DNA of 64,000 nt from Lyophyllum atratum (Eukaryota; Basidiomycota; Agaricomycetes; Agaricales; Lyophyllaceae), in NCBI GenBank assembly GCA_014905825.1, contig JACGCN010000005.1:1178001-1242000 (forward strand), read 5' to 3'. Positions 1-9,983 of the stretch are shown in pieces (the first letter of the stretch is position 1; the number at the start of each line of letters is the position of its first letter). The position numbers and the translations under genes were made by a program. The notes under the pieces were generated by a model that ran no database searches, had not been told where the DNA came from, and worked only from the letters and a program-made list of their open reading frames with translations.

Positions 1-14
1 AATCCTCGCAGACG

Positions 15-1781
15 ATGGCACTTAACCCCCCAAGGCCAGTTACTCCACCTGTGACCCCACGACCTGCACCTCTGCGCCGCGTGCACAGCATCGAGTCTCT
101 CGACTCTCCTAGGCCGTCGAAACCTTACATGAACTATGACATTACTGAGCCCCCTAACCCACCGTTTGCGGGCCGCCAGGTTTCTGCGATCCATGGCTCA
201 CCCACCCCGCGCAAGTCAAGTGGACATGTACGTGGTATCTCTTTCGACGCGTTTTCTCGAAGCCAGGTCAACCTTCCCATGTCCACGTCCACTTTGGACC
301 TTACTTCGCCCGGCAAACCAGGGAAGGACAAACTCCCAGCGGCCAGAAATTTATCGCCTACCAAGTTCTTCAGTATTCTCTCTGGAACGTCAAGTACTCA
401 GCTTGATACCGAAGATATCAAGAAACTGCGACTGCTGCTACGAAATGAATCAGCAAGGTGATTTTTTTGCGCACGATTTGCCGATTAAACCTACGCCAAC
501 ACCGTACCCTTAGCTGGTCTCAAGAATTCTTGTCACTTGGTGGATATTCAGCTCTATTGACTAGGTTGAATGAAATCCTGGAGGTGGAATGGAGGTAAGC
601 AAACTAGTCGGTGCACATTACGCTGAAGATTTAACATGGGTATCCTTCAGAGAGGAGCAGCACGATGACCAAGTACTTCACGAGCTGCTGCGATGCTTCA
701 AAGCCCTATCCACTTCGTCAATCGGGTGCTTCGCGCTCCGCAGCTCGTGCCCCACGCCGTTCGTGCAACTGATGGCCTTGCTGTACTCGGACAAAAAGCC
801 GGGAGAAGTGGCAACTCGCCAACTGATCGCTGACCTTCTGCTCATCTTGTTCGAGCTCTACCCTGCTTCCGCACTTCCATCATTCGGCAACAGTGCCACT
901 AGTAGCCCTTCGGGAAGGGCTCGTCCGCGTCGAGAAGCATGGGAGTCGGAGACGTCCGTAGCAAGCTCCAGCAAACTCGTCACTCTGCCATCCCCTCACA
1001 AGAACCTCTTCTCTCTTATTCGTGCACTTCTTCTGACGCCTGCACCTCCTCCTTCTGAGTCACCCGCTGCCCCGGTCTCACCGCACGCATTCATAGAGTC
1101 ATTGCATCTTCCAAGGATTTACAAAACATACTTGCAGGAGCTCTCCGATGTTTGTAGAGACTACTTCTGGGTTTTCTGCCATCCAAACAATACGATTTGG
1201 GTCCTGCACGAAACCGATGAGGGGAAGGTGGAGAAACCAAGAGCTCCTGGCGGTATGACAGGAGGAGTAGAGTTTGAGGCAATGGGTTACTTCGTAAGAC
1301 TTCACCTTTTCGGTTGAAATATCGCTGCTCAGCTATGCATGATAGACAACACACATGAAGCTCGTCAACGCCATTTCGAAGGCTGCGGCTGATCTGAACC
1401 TCCCTAAGGATCACGATCACTCTGCGTACCGTTTCCATTCCGATCTTTTCCTGTCCGGCCTCGAACGCATCATACTGGTAAGCTATCCGTATAGTCAATG
1501 TGGTCTCATTTTGACGCTTTGGTTACAAGATTTCGCGGAAAGCATCCGCAACATATTATCCAACTCTTCACCTAGAATTGGCGCGTTATATTGATCACGC
1601 GGTTCGCTCGGGATACGAGCTCCCATATACCGTCTCAAGACTCATTGGAGCACCACCTACTGGTTTCGCGAAGCCCGGATCTTCGGGGAGGAGCACACCC
1701 GCACATCACATCACGCCAAAAAAGCGTGGAGGACCAGCGTTGCCCTCGCCGAGGAAGATCGAACCCATTAGATTCGAATGA
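15..1781 (+). CDS. GBD/FH3 (formin N-terminal-like) armadillo protein without FH2 domain
   Basis: Five exons read in one frame: 15-457, 514-594, 651-1293, 1346-1477 and 1530-1781, giving 516 residues from the ATG at 15. The first about 115 residues are rich in Pro and Ser and look disordered. From about residue 130 (DIKKLRLLLRNESAR, then a WSQEFLSLGGYSALLTRL segment) the sequence reads like the Rho-GTPase-binding/FH3 armadillo region of diaphanous formins, followed by helical repeats (ELLRCFKALSTSSIGCFAL, LIADLLLILFELYP). In formins this region binds Rho-GTP and holds the protein autoinhibited. Here the frame ends after a short Pro- and Lys-rich tail, and no actin-nucleating FH2 domain follows. 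The ATG lies only 14 nt from the window edge and the frame is open upstream of it, so the true start may lie outside. The family call rests on visible similarity; a role in Rho signalling or polarity is inference. Confidence 0.65.
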
Positions 1782-2059
1782 GTGCTGGTCACTGTTTTTG
1801 TGTTATAATCTACCATCTATCTCCGCTATTGTTGCTCTTCCTGCTGACTTTGTTACACGTAGCTATGATCGACACGATACTAGATCAACGATTTCAATTT
1901 GTACAATATGCCAGTGTCTATACCGATTCCAAATCACTGCTCTCGTTGCAGTTATACACAATGCTTATTGCCTCCTTGTGAAAATCTGGGGTATCATATT
2001 TTGGTACAAGTACATGTTAGTAAAATTAGGGTGACGAGGTATCGTTGGAGGCATCCTTG

Positions 2060-4897
2060 TTATGCCTTGGTTGAGACATACTGTTCCTTGAGTATGTCCG
2101 ACAGCTTCTCAGCCATCGCCAATACTGCTCCGGCCTGTCATATGAACCATCAGTGACAAACTGCCGGACAAAGAAGCAGTATTATTCACGGTGTGTCCAG
2201 ACACGATAGTAGGGAATGCAGATGCATCGCATACCCTAAGGCCCTGAACTCCGTAGACGCGAAGTTGCGAGTCAACAACGCCTCCATCCTGGAGAGGGGC
2301 CATACGACAGCTACCGGCTGGATGATAAAGAGTTTGCACGCGTTCTCTGACGATATCTGCGAGCTCTTCGTCATTCTTTTGCAGTAAACTGTGGTCGAGC
2401 AGTGGGTGCTTGTCTTCATGGTCGATGCGCGACGCAAGTGGCTCCGTGCGTGAAAGCTTGAAGAGTAGTTTTACGCCTCTGACGAGCTTCGCGACGTCCT
2501 CAGGCTCCTCCAAATACCTTGAAAGACATTCAACTTCGCCCAATACGACACACAAAGAAATCGAAATACCTGGGGTCTATGATCGGGTTGTCCCACGCGT
2601 TATTGGACTTCAGGCGGATGCTTCCCTTGCTGGCAGGCCTGCGGGACATGTTTGGGTAACGGACTATAATGATGTTGATATATGGCTCACCTCAACAATG
2701 TGACGTGTAACCCGGCAGTATGGACAGGGTACATCGAGCGGCCGTGATCCTGACCAAAAGTAAGCGTAGCACGAATAGGACGAGCAGAGGACTGACCTTG
2801 TATCCAAAGATAGTCGAAAACAACTCCAGGTCAGGGCTGTCTGCAGCTGATGTGCTATCGTGAATCTTGGTGGGGTATTCGTCGTGGGCAAAAATCACAG
2901 GATCGTCCGACCGAACAAAAGCAGCTGCCTCTGCCACCTGTTGGGCCAGTGAGCCAGATTTCTAAAAATGGCGACAAACACGAAAAAAAACTCACATTAG
3001 AGAGAACCGGCCCGCTACGACTAGCATAGTACTGAAACACGGAGCCCAATAACTTGAAACCATCGAGGACCGAATTGGGTCTGAGATGTTTCGGAGTAAC
3101 ATTCTTGTCTTTGAAAGCAAGATCGACGACTGGATGGTCGACGAGATTGGAACCAACGGAAGGGAGGTCATGTACAACTGGGATCTCGACCTCTGTGAGA
3201 TTGCGGCTGTCACCCACACCAGACAGCATGAGGATCTGGTGGATGGTTAGATACAGACAATAAAGGGTCCGCTGTGCTTACATGCGGGGAGTGGATGGCA
3301 CCAGCCCTGCAGATATCGTTGTTACTCGAAGCACGGACTGATGTCTAGGCGGTAACACATACGATAGAAGCACCTCTTTTCGGGCACGAGCCTGATAACG
3401 AGGGCCATTCTTGGTATTCGCAAACTCCACACCGACTGCACGTGGACCCGCGCCGGCTTCAGTGTCAAAAACGACTTTGGTTACATGGGCGTGGATAGCG
3501 ACCACGAGATTGGGCCTTGCTAAAACCTCATCGGTCAAATAAGCGGTTTCAGACGACACTCTTTTGCTATCTTCGTCCACATATGTCACTTTTCAAGGAG
3601 TGATAGTTAGACTGCGATTAGAAAGTTGAAAGATGGGCCTCACTGATCTATCCATGTGCAGACACAGCATGTCAAAAACTGTTCAGGTAAATTATGTTTT
3701 CAACGTACCCTGCTTACGCCTCGGGTACCGCCAGTCGTATTGAAGTCGGGACTGAACGGAATGTTTAGTTCAGTACATGCCTTGACAAAGTCTTGACATT
3801 GCGGCTGGAATGAGCTGAAGTATCCAATTTTCATAGGTCCGTCGGAGCCCTTCCCGCTCGCATCCACACCCGTGTATTTGGGATTGGGAACGTATTTCTC
3901 GAGTTTCCTGAAATAACTGCACATGCGAAATGAGTGGACACCCTGCAGTGTACAATTCCAAACACCTACCGATGGAAATTCTCCCAGGACCAAGAATCAT
4001 CTCCAGTGATTTTAGCCCATTCGTTGAAATCCCCTGGTGCACCATATTGGGCCCTGAGAAAAGTAAGATATAAGGTGAGAGCGGTCAAGTCATCCAGAAC
4101 AGCATGCGTACATCTGTGCATTGACTGAGGAACCTATACACGATGCACGCAATTAATACTAAAAGAGGTGAAAGTGAGTCAAAAGTTGCACGTACAGCCT
4201 CCGAGCATCTTGCCTTTGACGAATAAAGTCAGTGTTAGAAGATGAGAGGGAATGGCGATTAGAACCTCTTGGCCAGTATCTCGTCTCTGCGTTTGCGAAC
4301 TTCTGTGGTTCCGTATGGAGTTCGTAAACATGCTTTGTGTGGAACAACATGCTGAATGATGATGGGAGACGCGTTAAGAGCAGGCTTTTGCCACTAGAAT
4401 TCGACGACGTTAGCGAGACATTTCCAGCGGATAGAACTCAGTTAACCCTCGCTAACCTTCCGCCAGACTCTAGCAGGAGGATGCGTAGCGACGGATCCTC
4501 AGTGAGCCGCGAGGCTAGGACACAACCAGCCGTTCCTATGGCCCAGGATGGTCAGTCATGATACTAAATAAAGTAGACTCCCATACTCACCTCCACCTAT
4601 AATAATGAAATCGAATTCTTCCAACTTGGCTGCTGATTGCTTGTCTCCAACGCGCTGGCCGACACGGGACAAGTCCGTGACATACTTGGAACCACCAGGG
4701 AAGTTGAACATATTTCGAACGAGGATTCTCAATGCAAGGACTGTTGCTGCGGTAAGTAACCTATATAGAGCCGGGTGCGATTTCACAAGCTGTTTGCGCC
4801 TCGACGTGAGAATCAAGCTGAGTGTGGCAAACGCTAATACAGCAGGGGCCTGACGAGAGGGGGACCGAATTTCAAGCGGACGATGTTGGATGGGCAT
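2060..4897 (-). CDS. GMC (glucose-methanol-choline) family FAD oxidoreductase
   Basis: A multi-exon gene starting at 4897 and ending with TAA at 2060-2062. The N-terminus has a hydrophobic stretch (about residues 40-65, LYRLLTAATVLALRILV) that could anchor it in a membrane. The FAD-binding motif FDFIIIGGG continues across an intron into TAGCVLASRLTEDPSLRILL, the typical Rossmann dinucleotide fold. GMC signature 1 is at about 4,160-4,230 (GKMLGGC then SSVNAQM across an intron). Signature 2 is at about 3,220-3,320 (AGAIHSPH then QILMLSGVG). The C-terminal catalytic pair is present: HPAGSCRMAP at about 2,310 and SGHT near 2,180, followed by AGAVLAMAEKLSDILKEQ and the stop. Family members oxidise alcohols (aryl alcohol, methanol, choline, glucose) with FAD; the substrate cannot be told from this sequence. 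It is not clustered with obvious partner enzymes. Small exons make individual boundaries uncertain. Confidence 0.85.
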
Positions 4898-5428
4898 CTG
4901 ACCTTATATGTGTGTTCTAAGCGGCATGCAATAAAAGACTAATTTGCGTTCCACCAGGGCGGTGGGAGGATGGAAATCACATTGAAGTTTCCATTGATTT
5001 ATGCGGGTCACATTGTACACTGTGTGAGAGGGGGCGTTAACGTATGATCACATGGACATTTGGGCGAATTCGAGAGATGGCTTCTAGTAGTATAGATGAG
5101 TGTGGCAACTTGCGAGTGCTAGAATTACCAGGGATCGCTGAGGCCTAGCAGGGCCTAGCATTTACATATCTTCTTTGCCTCGATGGATGCATGCATATAG
5201 CATGGTCGGGTTGACGCGGATGATCGACATTTGATCGTAATTGCTTCCGGCGTAAACGTCAACAAATTTATCAACGTGCACCACGTGGAAAGAACCCCAA
5301 CTCACTAATTATAAACTTCAAGGACTTCCACCTACTTCAACTCAGTGGCATTCAATGCAAGCCCCCTAACGTCATCATAAACTACGTATGATGGGCTACA
5401 AATTTGAATGTTCTTCTTGTCCTCGGGA
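4898..5428. other. Intergenic region upstream of the GMC gene
   Basis: 531 bp between the GMC start codon and the left target-site duplication of the retrotransposon. It holds the promoter of the GMC gene. A CACGTG hexamer lies at about 5,282-5,287 and a short direct repeat of CCTAGCA near 5,145-5,160. No convincing reading frame is present. Confidence 0.6.
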
Positions 5429-5442
5429 TCAGGAAGCGACCT
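5429..5442. repeat. Target-site duplication, left copy (14 bp)
   Basis: TCAGGAAGCGACCT is identical to 11847-11860 on the other side of the retrotransposon. The bases just outside the match differ (A at 5428 versus T at 11846), so the duplication is exactly 14 bp. It is immediately followed by the poly(T) that represents the element's poly(A) tail. Confidence 0.93.
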
Positions 5443-5464
5443 TTTTTTTTTTTTTTTTTTTTTT
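5443..5464 (-). other. Poly(A) tail of the LINE (poly(T) on the plus strand)
   Basis: An unbroken run of T from 5442 to 5464; the first T is also the last base of the duplication. On the element's strand this is a 3' terminal poly(A) tract abutting the target-site duplication, the mark of LINE integration. Confidence 0.92.
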
Positions 5465-5906
5465 AACATCCATTTATTTATCGACCTGCGGGCGGAGCCC
5501 ATGTCGGTCCTAATCTACTTAATACATAAATGGTGGACCCCGTGTCCCCCATTCCTGCACCTGCTGAGCATGCGAGTGAACGCGCTGACGGGCCATCTCG
5601 ACGCCCCCCAACGGCCCAAGACCCCCGGTCCTGTTTTACTCGCCCAAGCCCTGACGTGTGAGGTGTACCGTTTCCGTTCCTTCGTGGTGGTTGCTTGGGT
5701 TGATAAGTTTCGACGGAGTGCTCGGCCCCCGAGGGGGACTTGCACGAAAAGACATCCCGTCGAAAGACGGTAGCTGCAGGAAAGAGAAATGTAAGTAAAA
5801 GCCTCTGGTCGACCGCACCTGGGCTGGAACCCATCTCCCTTCTCCGTGTCCCTGCCCTTCCAAAGGCCTTCCCGTGCGCGAGCGAAAAAGAGGGGGTTGT
5901 GTGGCG

Positions 5907-8900
5907 TCAGACGCCGGGGTTCTCTAGGTCGTCCATGTCATAGTTGTCATCCCATTCGTATATAGGGTCTGGGTCTGTGTGGTCCTTGTCATCAAGGGCG
6001 CGTAAGAGAGTGGGGGACACGTCACCGAAAGTCTCCTTGAGTCGTTCTGTCTCATTCACATAGTCTAGCAAGGCTATGACCCCATCCCTCGTCCCGAAGA
6101 GCACCTCATGTGCATGCGCGTCGCGTCCGAGTGCTGTGGTGAGTTTTATCCTGGCGTGCTGGTGTTGTTGGCAGTCATAGAGAAAGTGTTTCAGAGTCTC
6201 GTCGGTGCCCGGGCAGTGGGGACAATGGGGGGAGTCGACAACCGTCAGGGTGTGAAGATGCTTGTTGAGGGGGGCGTGGCCCGTTCGGAGCTGGATCATC
6301 AGGCTGTATTGACGTCTCGAGAACCCGCGCGACGTATGTCGGAAGTCTGTGAAGGGGAAGGACTCCTTAAATTTCTCATACTTCTCATACCTCGGTGACT
6401 TCGTCCATTTCGCCTTCCACTTGGCCTTCAAGTGTCTGTTGTGGATCTGCCTGAGTGCGGAGACGCTCGTTGGAAGGCCATTTTGTAGGTTACGGAGGTA
6501 TGGGGGAAGGAGGTGGAGGTCGCTGCTGGTGCCTTGTGCTGCTTCTTTTGCCGCTTTATCCACCGCTTCGTTGCCATCGACCCCTGAGTGACTAGATATC
6601 CAGTGAATGGTGAGGGCGAAGGCGTTCCGTCCGTGCTCCCGTCGTGCTATGTTTCGCGCTTGTGAGTGGATTGCGTCAAAGTGGTAATGACTCGCCCGTT
6701 GTCTCCTCACTGCTGTCGATTGTATCACTCCCCGGTTGTCGATGGCAATGGTAGATTTCCTTGGTAGACGCGTCTGGGAGAGAAGTTGGAGGCCCAGGGC
6801 CAGGCCCACCGCCTCGGCTTCAAACGTGGTGTTCCGCGTGAGAGGTCCTAGGTGGTATTGGAGGGTCCTCGGTGGTTCGTCTTCCCTGTAGAGTATCGCC
6901 GCCGCACCTGCTTGTCCCTTGTAGCCCGAGCCGTCCGTGTATATCCGAATATGAGCGTCGTTGTTTTTGTCCTCTTCTATCGACCGTTTCCGGTTGCAGG
7001 TGATTTGGGTGTGGAAGGGGCGACGGTATGTCGGGCGTTGTCGAACGGGGGTGATGGTCTCCATATCATTGGGTTTGAGCTGGAAGAGCGTCACTATGTT
7101 CTGAAGGGGCGATCGATGTCGTTTGGCGCTCCGGTTGGCGCACCTACGGATCCGGTTGTGGAGGGGATGGATTTCCGGGAGTGTGGCAAGTCGCATCGCG
7201 GACCGGTGGCAGATCTTGTGCATGAGGAGGTCTATGGGTAACGAGTTAGTATGTAGTTCGAGGGCATCGGTAGGTGTGGATCTCATCGCTCCCGTCATGG
7301 CCATAAGTGCCATCCGGTGTATCTTCGCCATCTGCCTGGTTGCGGCAATGGAGCCGCTGTCCTTCTTGCGTCCGGGTTTCCTGTGTACCGGTGTATACCA
7401 GATGTCGGCCGCGTAAGTAAGCTTCGGTATAGCTACCGCCATGTATAGCTGTTCCATGAGGTTGGGTTTGATACCTGTGGAGGGGCGGGTCAGCCTGCGA
7501 AACATGTGAGTGTATTTTACCCCTTTGCCAACGGCATATTTGACGTGGTCGTTCCACCGGAGCTCGTCATCGACTAAGACCCCTAGGAACTTTGCTGTCG
7601 ACGAGGGTTTGATCGTGGTTCCCTGGAGAGTGAGGCTCGGGCGCGCTAATCGCCTGGTTTTTCCCGGGTGGTTCAGATCGGGTTCGCGGCGTTGTGAGCA
7701 ATGTAGGAGTATGAACTTGCTGGTTTCGAAACGAGAGTTGTGGTCCTCGGACCACTTGTAGGCACCGTTTCGCTTTTGCATCAACCTGCGGAGTTTTCTG
7801 TTGGTTTCTGTGAAGTTCTTCCCTGACACCGCCAAGGCTGCGTCGTCGACGAATCCTAGCGCGAGTTCGGTTTTGTCCTGGGGGAGTTCAAGTAAGTCAG
7901 CGTTGTAGAAAAGGTAAATGATCATGGAAATCGGGTCGCCCTGGCCAATGCCGTTTATCACGTCGATCCAGAAGGAGGTGTAGTCGTCAAATTTGAGCTT
8001 CGTGCGACGTCCGGTGAGCAGGACCCTCACGAATTCCACATATTCCTCCGGTACTCTTCGCTTCCGCATGTTGTGGATGAGCCGGTCGAGAACTGCGTTC
8101 GGGAATGCGCCTTCAATGTCAAGGAAGAGGATGGATACCACTCTTCCCTGCCGCCATTCGTGTCGGACCCAGTCTGTCAAGAGATGGAGGGAGTCGGTGG
8201 TCATACGTCCTGGGCGTCCGCCAAATTGAGTACTCGGTAAGAGTTGGTGTTTTTCCATAATGTAAGTGAGATCCTCCGCGACTATGGCTGTTAGCACCTT
8301 GGCCATTGTGTTAATCAGGGCGATCGGGCGGTAGGCCTTGGCGACGTCGTAGGCTGGCTTTCCGGGCTTTCTGAGGATGACCGTGATGATCTCTTGCCAG
8401 CCAGGATAATACGTCTTGAGGGCGAGGATCGCGCGAAAGATATGGAGGAGGTGGTCCTTGAGAGTTGTGTATGTCATCATGAGTACGACGTTCGGTATGC
8501 CGTCTGAGCCGCATGCTTTGTGGGGACTGAGTTTGTCAATGTTCCGACGAACTTGTTCTTCCGTAATGACGCCGCTGGTTGGGAGGGGTAGCGGATAGTC
8601 GTAGTCGGCCGGGACAGAGGAGACCTGTGGCGGGGGAGGGAAAAGGGTGCTGGCGAAGAGGCGACTCTTCTCGTCATTGGTGGTGTGTTCTGTGAAGGTG
8701 CCATCCTCATTCTTCGACCTGAGGGTGGGGATCCTGGTACGCCCCCCGTCGCCGCAAGGGTTGGAAATGTAGCGGTTTGCTGTCCATAGTTGTTCGGACA
8801 TCGCATCCTCCAGGAATTCCTTCCAGTGTTGTGCCTTGGCCTTCGTGATTTCTTCAGCGTAGGCTTTCTTGGCCTCTTCTAACACTGCAAAGCTCTCGTG

Positions 8901-9983
8901 ATCGTCTAATCCGTGGTGGCGGTCAGCATCGGCACTCAGCTTCATGACCCTCTTTCGGGTTTCCCCCAGTTCCTTGCTCCACCATCTTTTCATGTACGGC
9001 GATGGTTTTGTCATGGGGACCACCTCGACGATCGTCTCTTGGATGGCTTGGGTGAGCTTCGATATGTGGTGACAGAGCGCCTCGCCGGTGAGGATGGGGC
9101 CGGGTCTGGGAAAGTCGTCAGCATTCATTCGGTCTGTGAGGCTAGCTTCAAATTTCCCCCATCCTAGGTCGGGGTCCTTGAAGTTTCTCTTTGGTTCTTC
9201 CTCCTTCCGTTTCGTCGGGATATCGATGGTCGTTGCAATGGGGACGTGGTCGGTGCATGGGCCCTGATGACGTGGCATAGTGTCACATCGCATAATGTGG
9301 CTGCTAAGGTTGGAACTGCACCAGACATTGTCAGGGCGGGTCCAGTTCTTGGAGTTGCGCGCGCGGAGCGTGGGGATGTCTTTCGGTAAGGCCATCTCCA
9401 TGTTGAAGTCCATGACTAGGTTGAGCAGTATCTCGGCCTCGTCGGTCGCGCTCCTCGTGCACAGGTGGGCGTTGCGAACTTCTTCCCAAAGGGGGTGATG
9501 CCGATTGAAATCGCCCGCCCAAAGCATGTAGTCATTGTCCTTTTCGCAGATCTTCTGTTGGTTACGGTGGAGGAAGTGGTTGAGCATGTGGATGGTTCTG
9601 GAGTGGGTACAGTCGTTGTAAATATTGAAGACCGAGAGCCGTCCGTAGTCGCCCGTGAGTTGGATTGCGGTGACATCACCGGTATCCGGGAGGGTAAGCT
9701 GCGTCCAGGTGTCGGTATCAAGGGCTTTGTTCACTAGTATTAATGATCTAATGGGTGTATTCTCGTCAGTAAGGTGAGAGGAGGGGTATATTACTCGCCA
9801 CATGCTCGAGGCTCGCGTCTTCCGCATGGTGTCGATGTGGGGTTCCTGTATGATAATTAGATCCCATTCTCTGTGAAGGGTATGTGAGTTTAATAGATTC
9901 TGCTGCGCTATCCTCGATTTCGCGAGGTTCTGTTGCCAGATCCGTAGTCGCTTTCTCGTGGGGTCAGGTTCGTACTCAGGCAT
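5907..9983 (-). CDS. LINE ORF2: endonuclease, reverse transcriptase and RNase H polyprotein
   Basis: 1,358 residues with no stop. Residues about 13-254 are an APE-type endonuclease: catalytic Glu in LIIIQEPH (43-49), WAGDFNRHHPLW (155-166) and the closing TDHVPIA. Residues about 530-810 are the reverse transcriptase: LRKPGKPAYDVAKAYRPIAL, FLDIEGAFPNAV with the first catalytic Asp (622), GIGQGDPIS, and the FVDD box (711-714), a variant of YADD. Residues about 1011-1150 are RNase H with Asp 1017 (YTDGSG), Glu in FEAEAVG, Asp 1082 (IDNRG) and a final SHSGVDGNEAVDKAAKEAA block. Near residue 1265 is a Cys-His motif (CPHCPGTDETLKHFLYDC). The protein nicks target DNA and copies the element RNA. All expected catalytic residues are present. 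The ATG overlaps the stop of ORF1 by 8 nt. Confidence 0.95.
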   Translation of the reverse strand: MPEYEPDPTRKRLRIWQQNLAKSRIAQQNLLNSHTLHREWDLIIIQEPHIDTMRKTRASSMWRVIYPSSHLTDENTPIRSLILVNKALDTDTWTQLTLPDTGDVTAIQLTGDYGRLSVFNIYNDCTHSRTIHMLNHFLHRNQQKICEKDNDYMLWAGDFNRHHPLWEEVRNAHLCTRSATDEAEILLNLVMDFNMEMALPKDIPTLRARNSKNWTRPDNVWCSSNLSSHIMRCDTMPRHQGPCTDHVPIATTIDIPTKRKEEEPKRNFKDPDLGWGKFEASLTDRMNADDFPRPGPILTGEALCHHISKLTQAIQETIVEVVPMTKPSPYMKRWWSKELGETRKRVMKLSADADRHHGLDDHESFAVLEEAKKAYAEEITKAKAQHWKEFLEDAMSEQLWTANRYISNPCGDGGRTRIPTLRSKNEDGTFTEHTTNDEKSRLFASTLFPPPPQVSSVPADYDYPLPLPTSGVITEEQVRRNIDKLSPHKACGSDGIPNVVLMMTYTTLKDHLLHIFRAILALKTYYPGWQEIITVILRKPGKPAYDVAKAYRPIALINTMAKVLTAIVAEDLTYIMEKHQLLPSTQFGGRPGRMTTDSLHLLTDWVRHEWRQGRVVSILFLDIEGAFPNAVLDRLIHNMRKRRVPEEYVEFVRVLLTGRRTKLKFDDYTSFWIDVINGIGQGDPISMIIYLFYNADLLELPQDKTELALGFVDDAALAVSGKNFTETNRKLRRLMQKRNGAYKWSEDHNSRFETSKFILLHCSQRREPDLNHPGKTRRLARPSLTLQGTTIKPSSTAKFLGVLVDDELRWNDHVKYAVGKGVKYTHMFRRLTRPSTGIKPNLMEQLYMAVAIPKLTYAADIWYTPVHRKPGRKKDSGSIAATRQMAKIHRMALMAMTGAMRSTPTDALELHTNSLPIDLLMHKICHRSAMRLATLPEIHPLHNRIRRCANRSAKRHRSPLQNIVTLFQLKPNDMETITPVRQRPTYRRPFHTQITCNRKRSIEEDKNNDAHIRIYTDGSGYKGQAGAAAILYREDEPPRTLQYHLGPLTRNTTFEAEAVGLALGLQLLSQTRLPRKSTIAIDNRGVIQSTAVRRQRASHYHFDAIHSQARNIARREHGRNAFALTIHWISSHSGVDGNEAVDKAAKEAAQGTSSDLHLLPPYLRNLQNGLPTSVSALRQIHNRHLKAKWKAKWTKSPRYEKYEKFKESFPFTDFRHTSRGFSRRQYSLMIQLRTGHAPLNKHLHTLTVVDSPHCPHCPGTDETLKHFLYDCQQHQHARIKLTTALGRDAHAHEVLFGTRDGVIALLDYVNETERLKETFGDVSPTLLRALDDKDHTDPDPIYEWDDNYDMDDLENPGV

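Noticed and set aside
5478..5834. 118-codon minus-strand frame beside the poly(T) tract
   Set aside because: It lies in the 3' untranslated region of the LINE, after the ORF2 stop, and has no recognisable motif.
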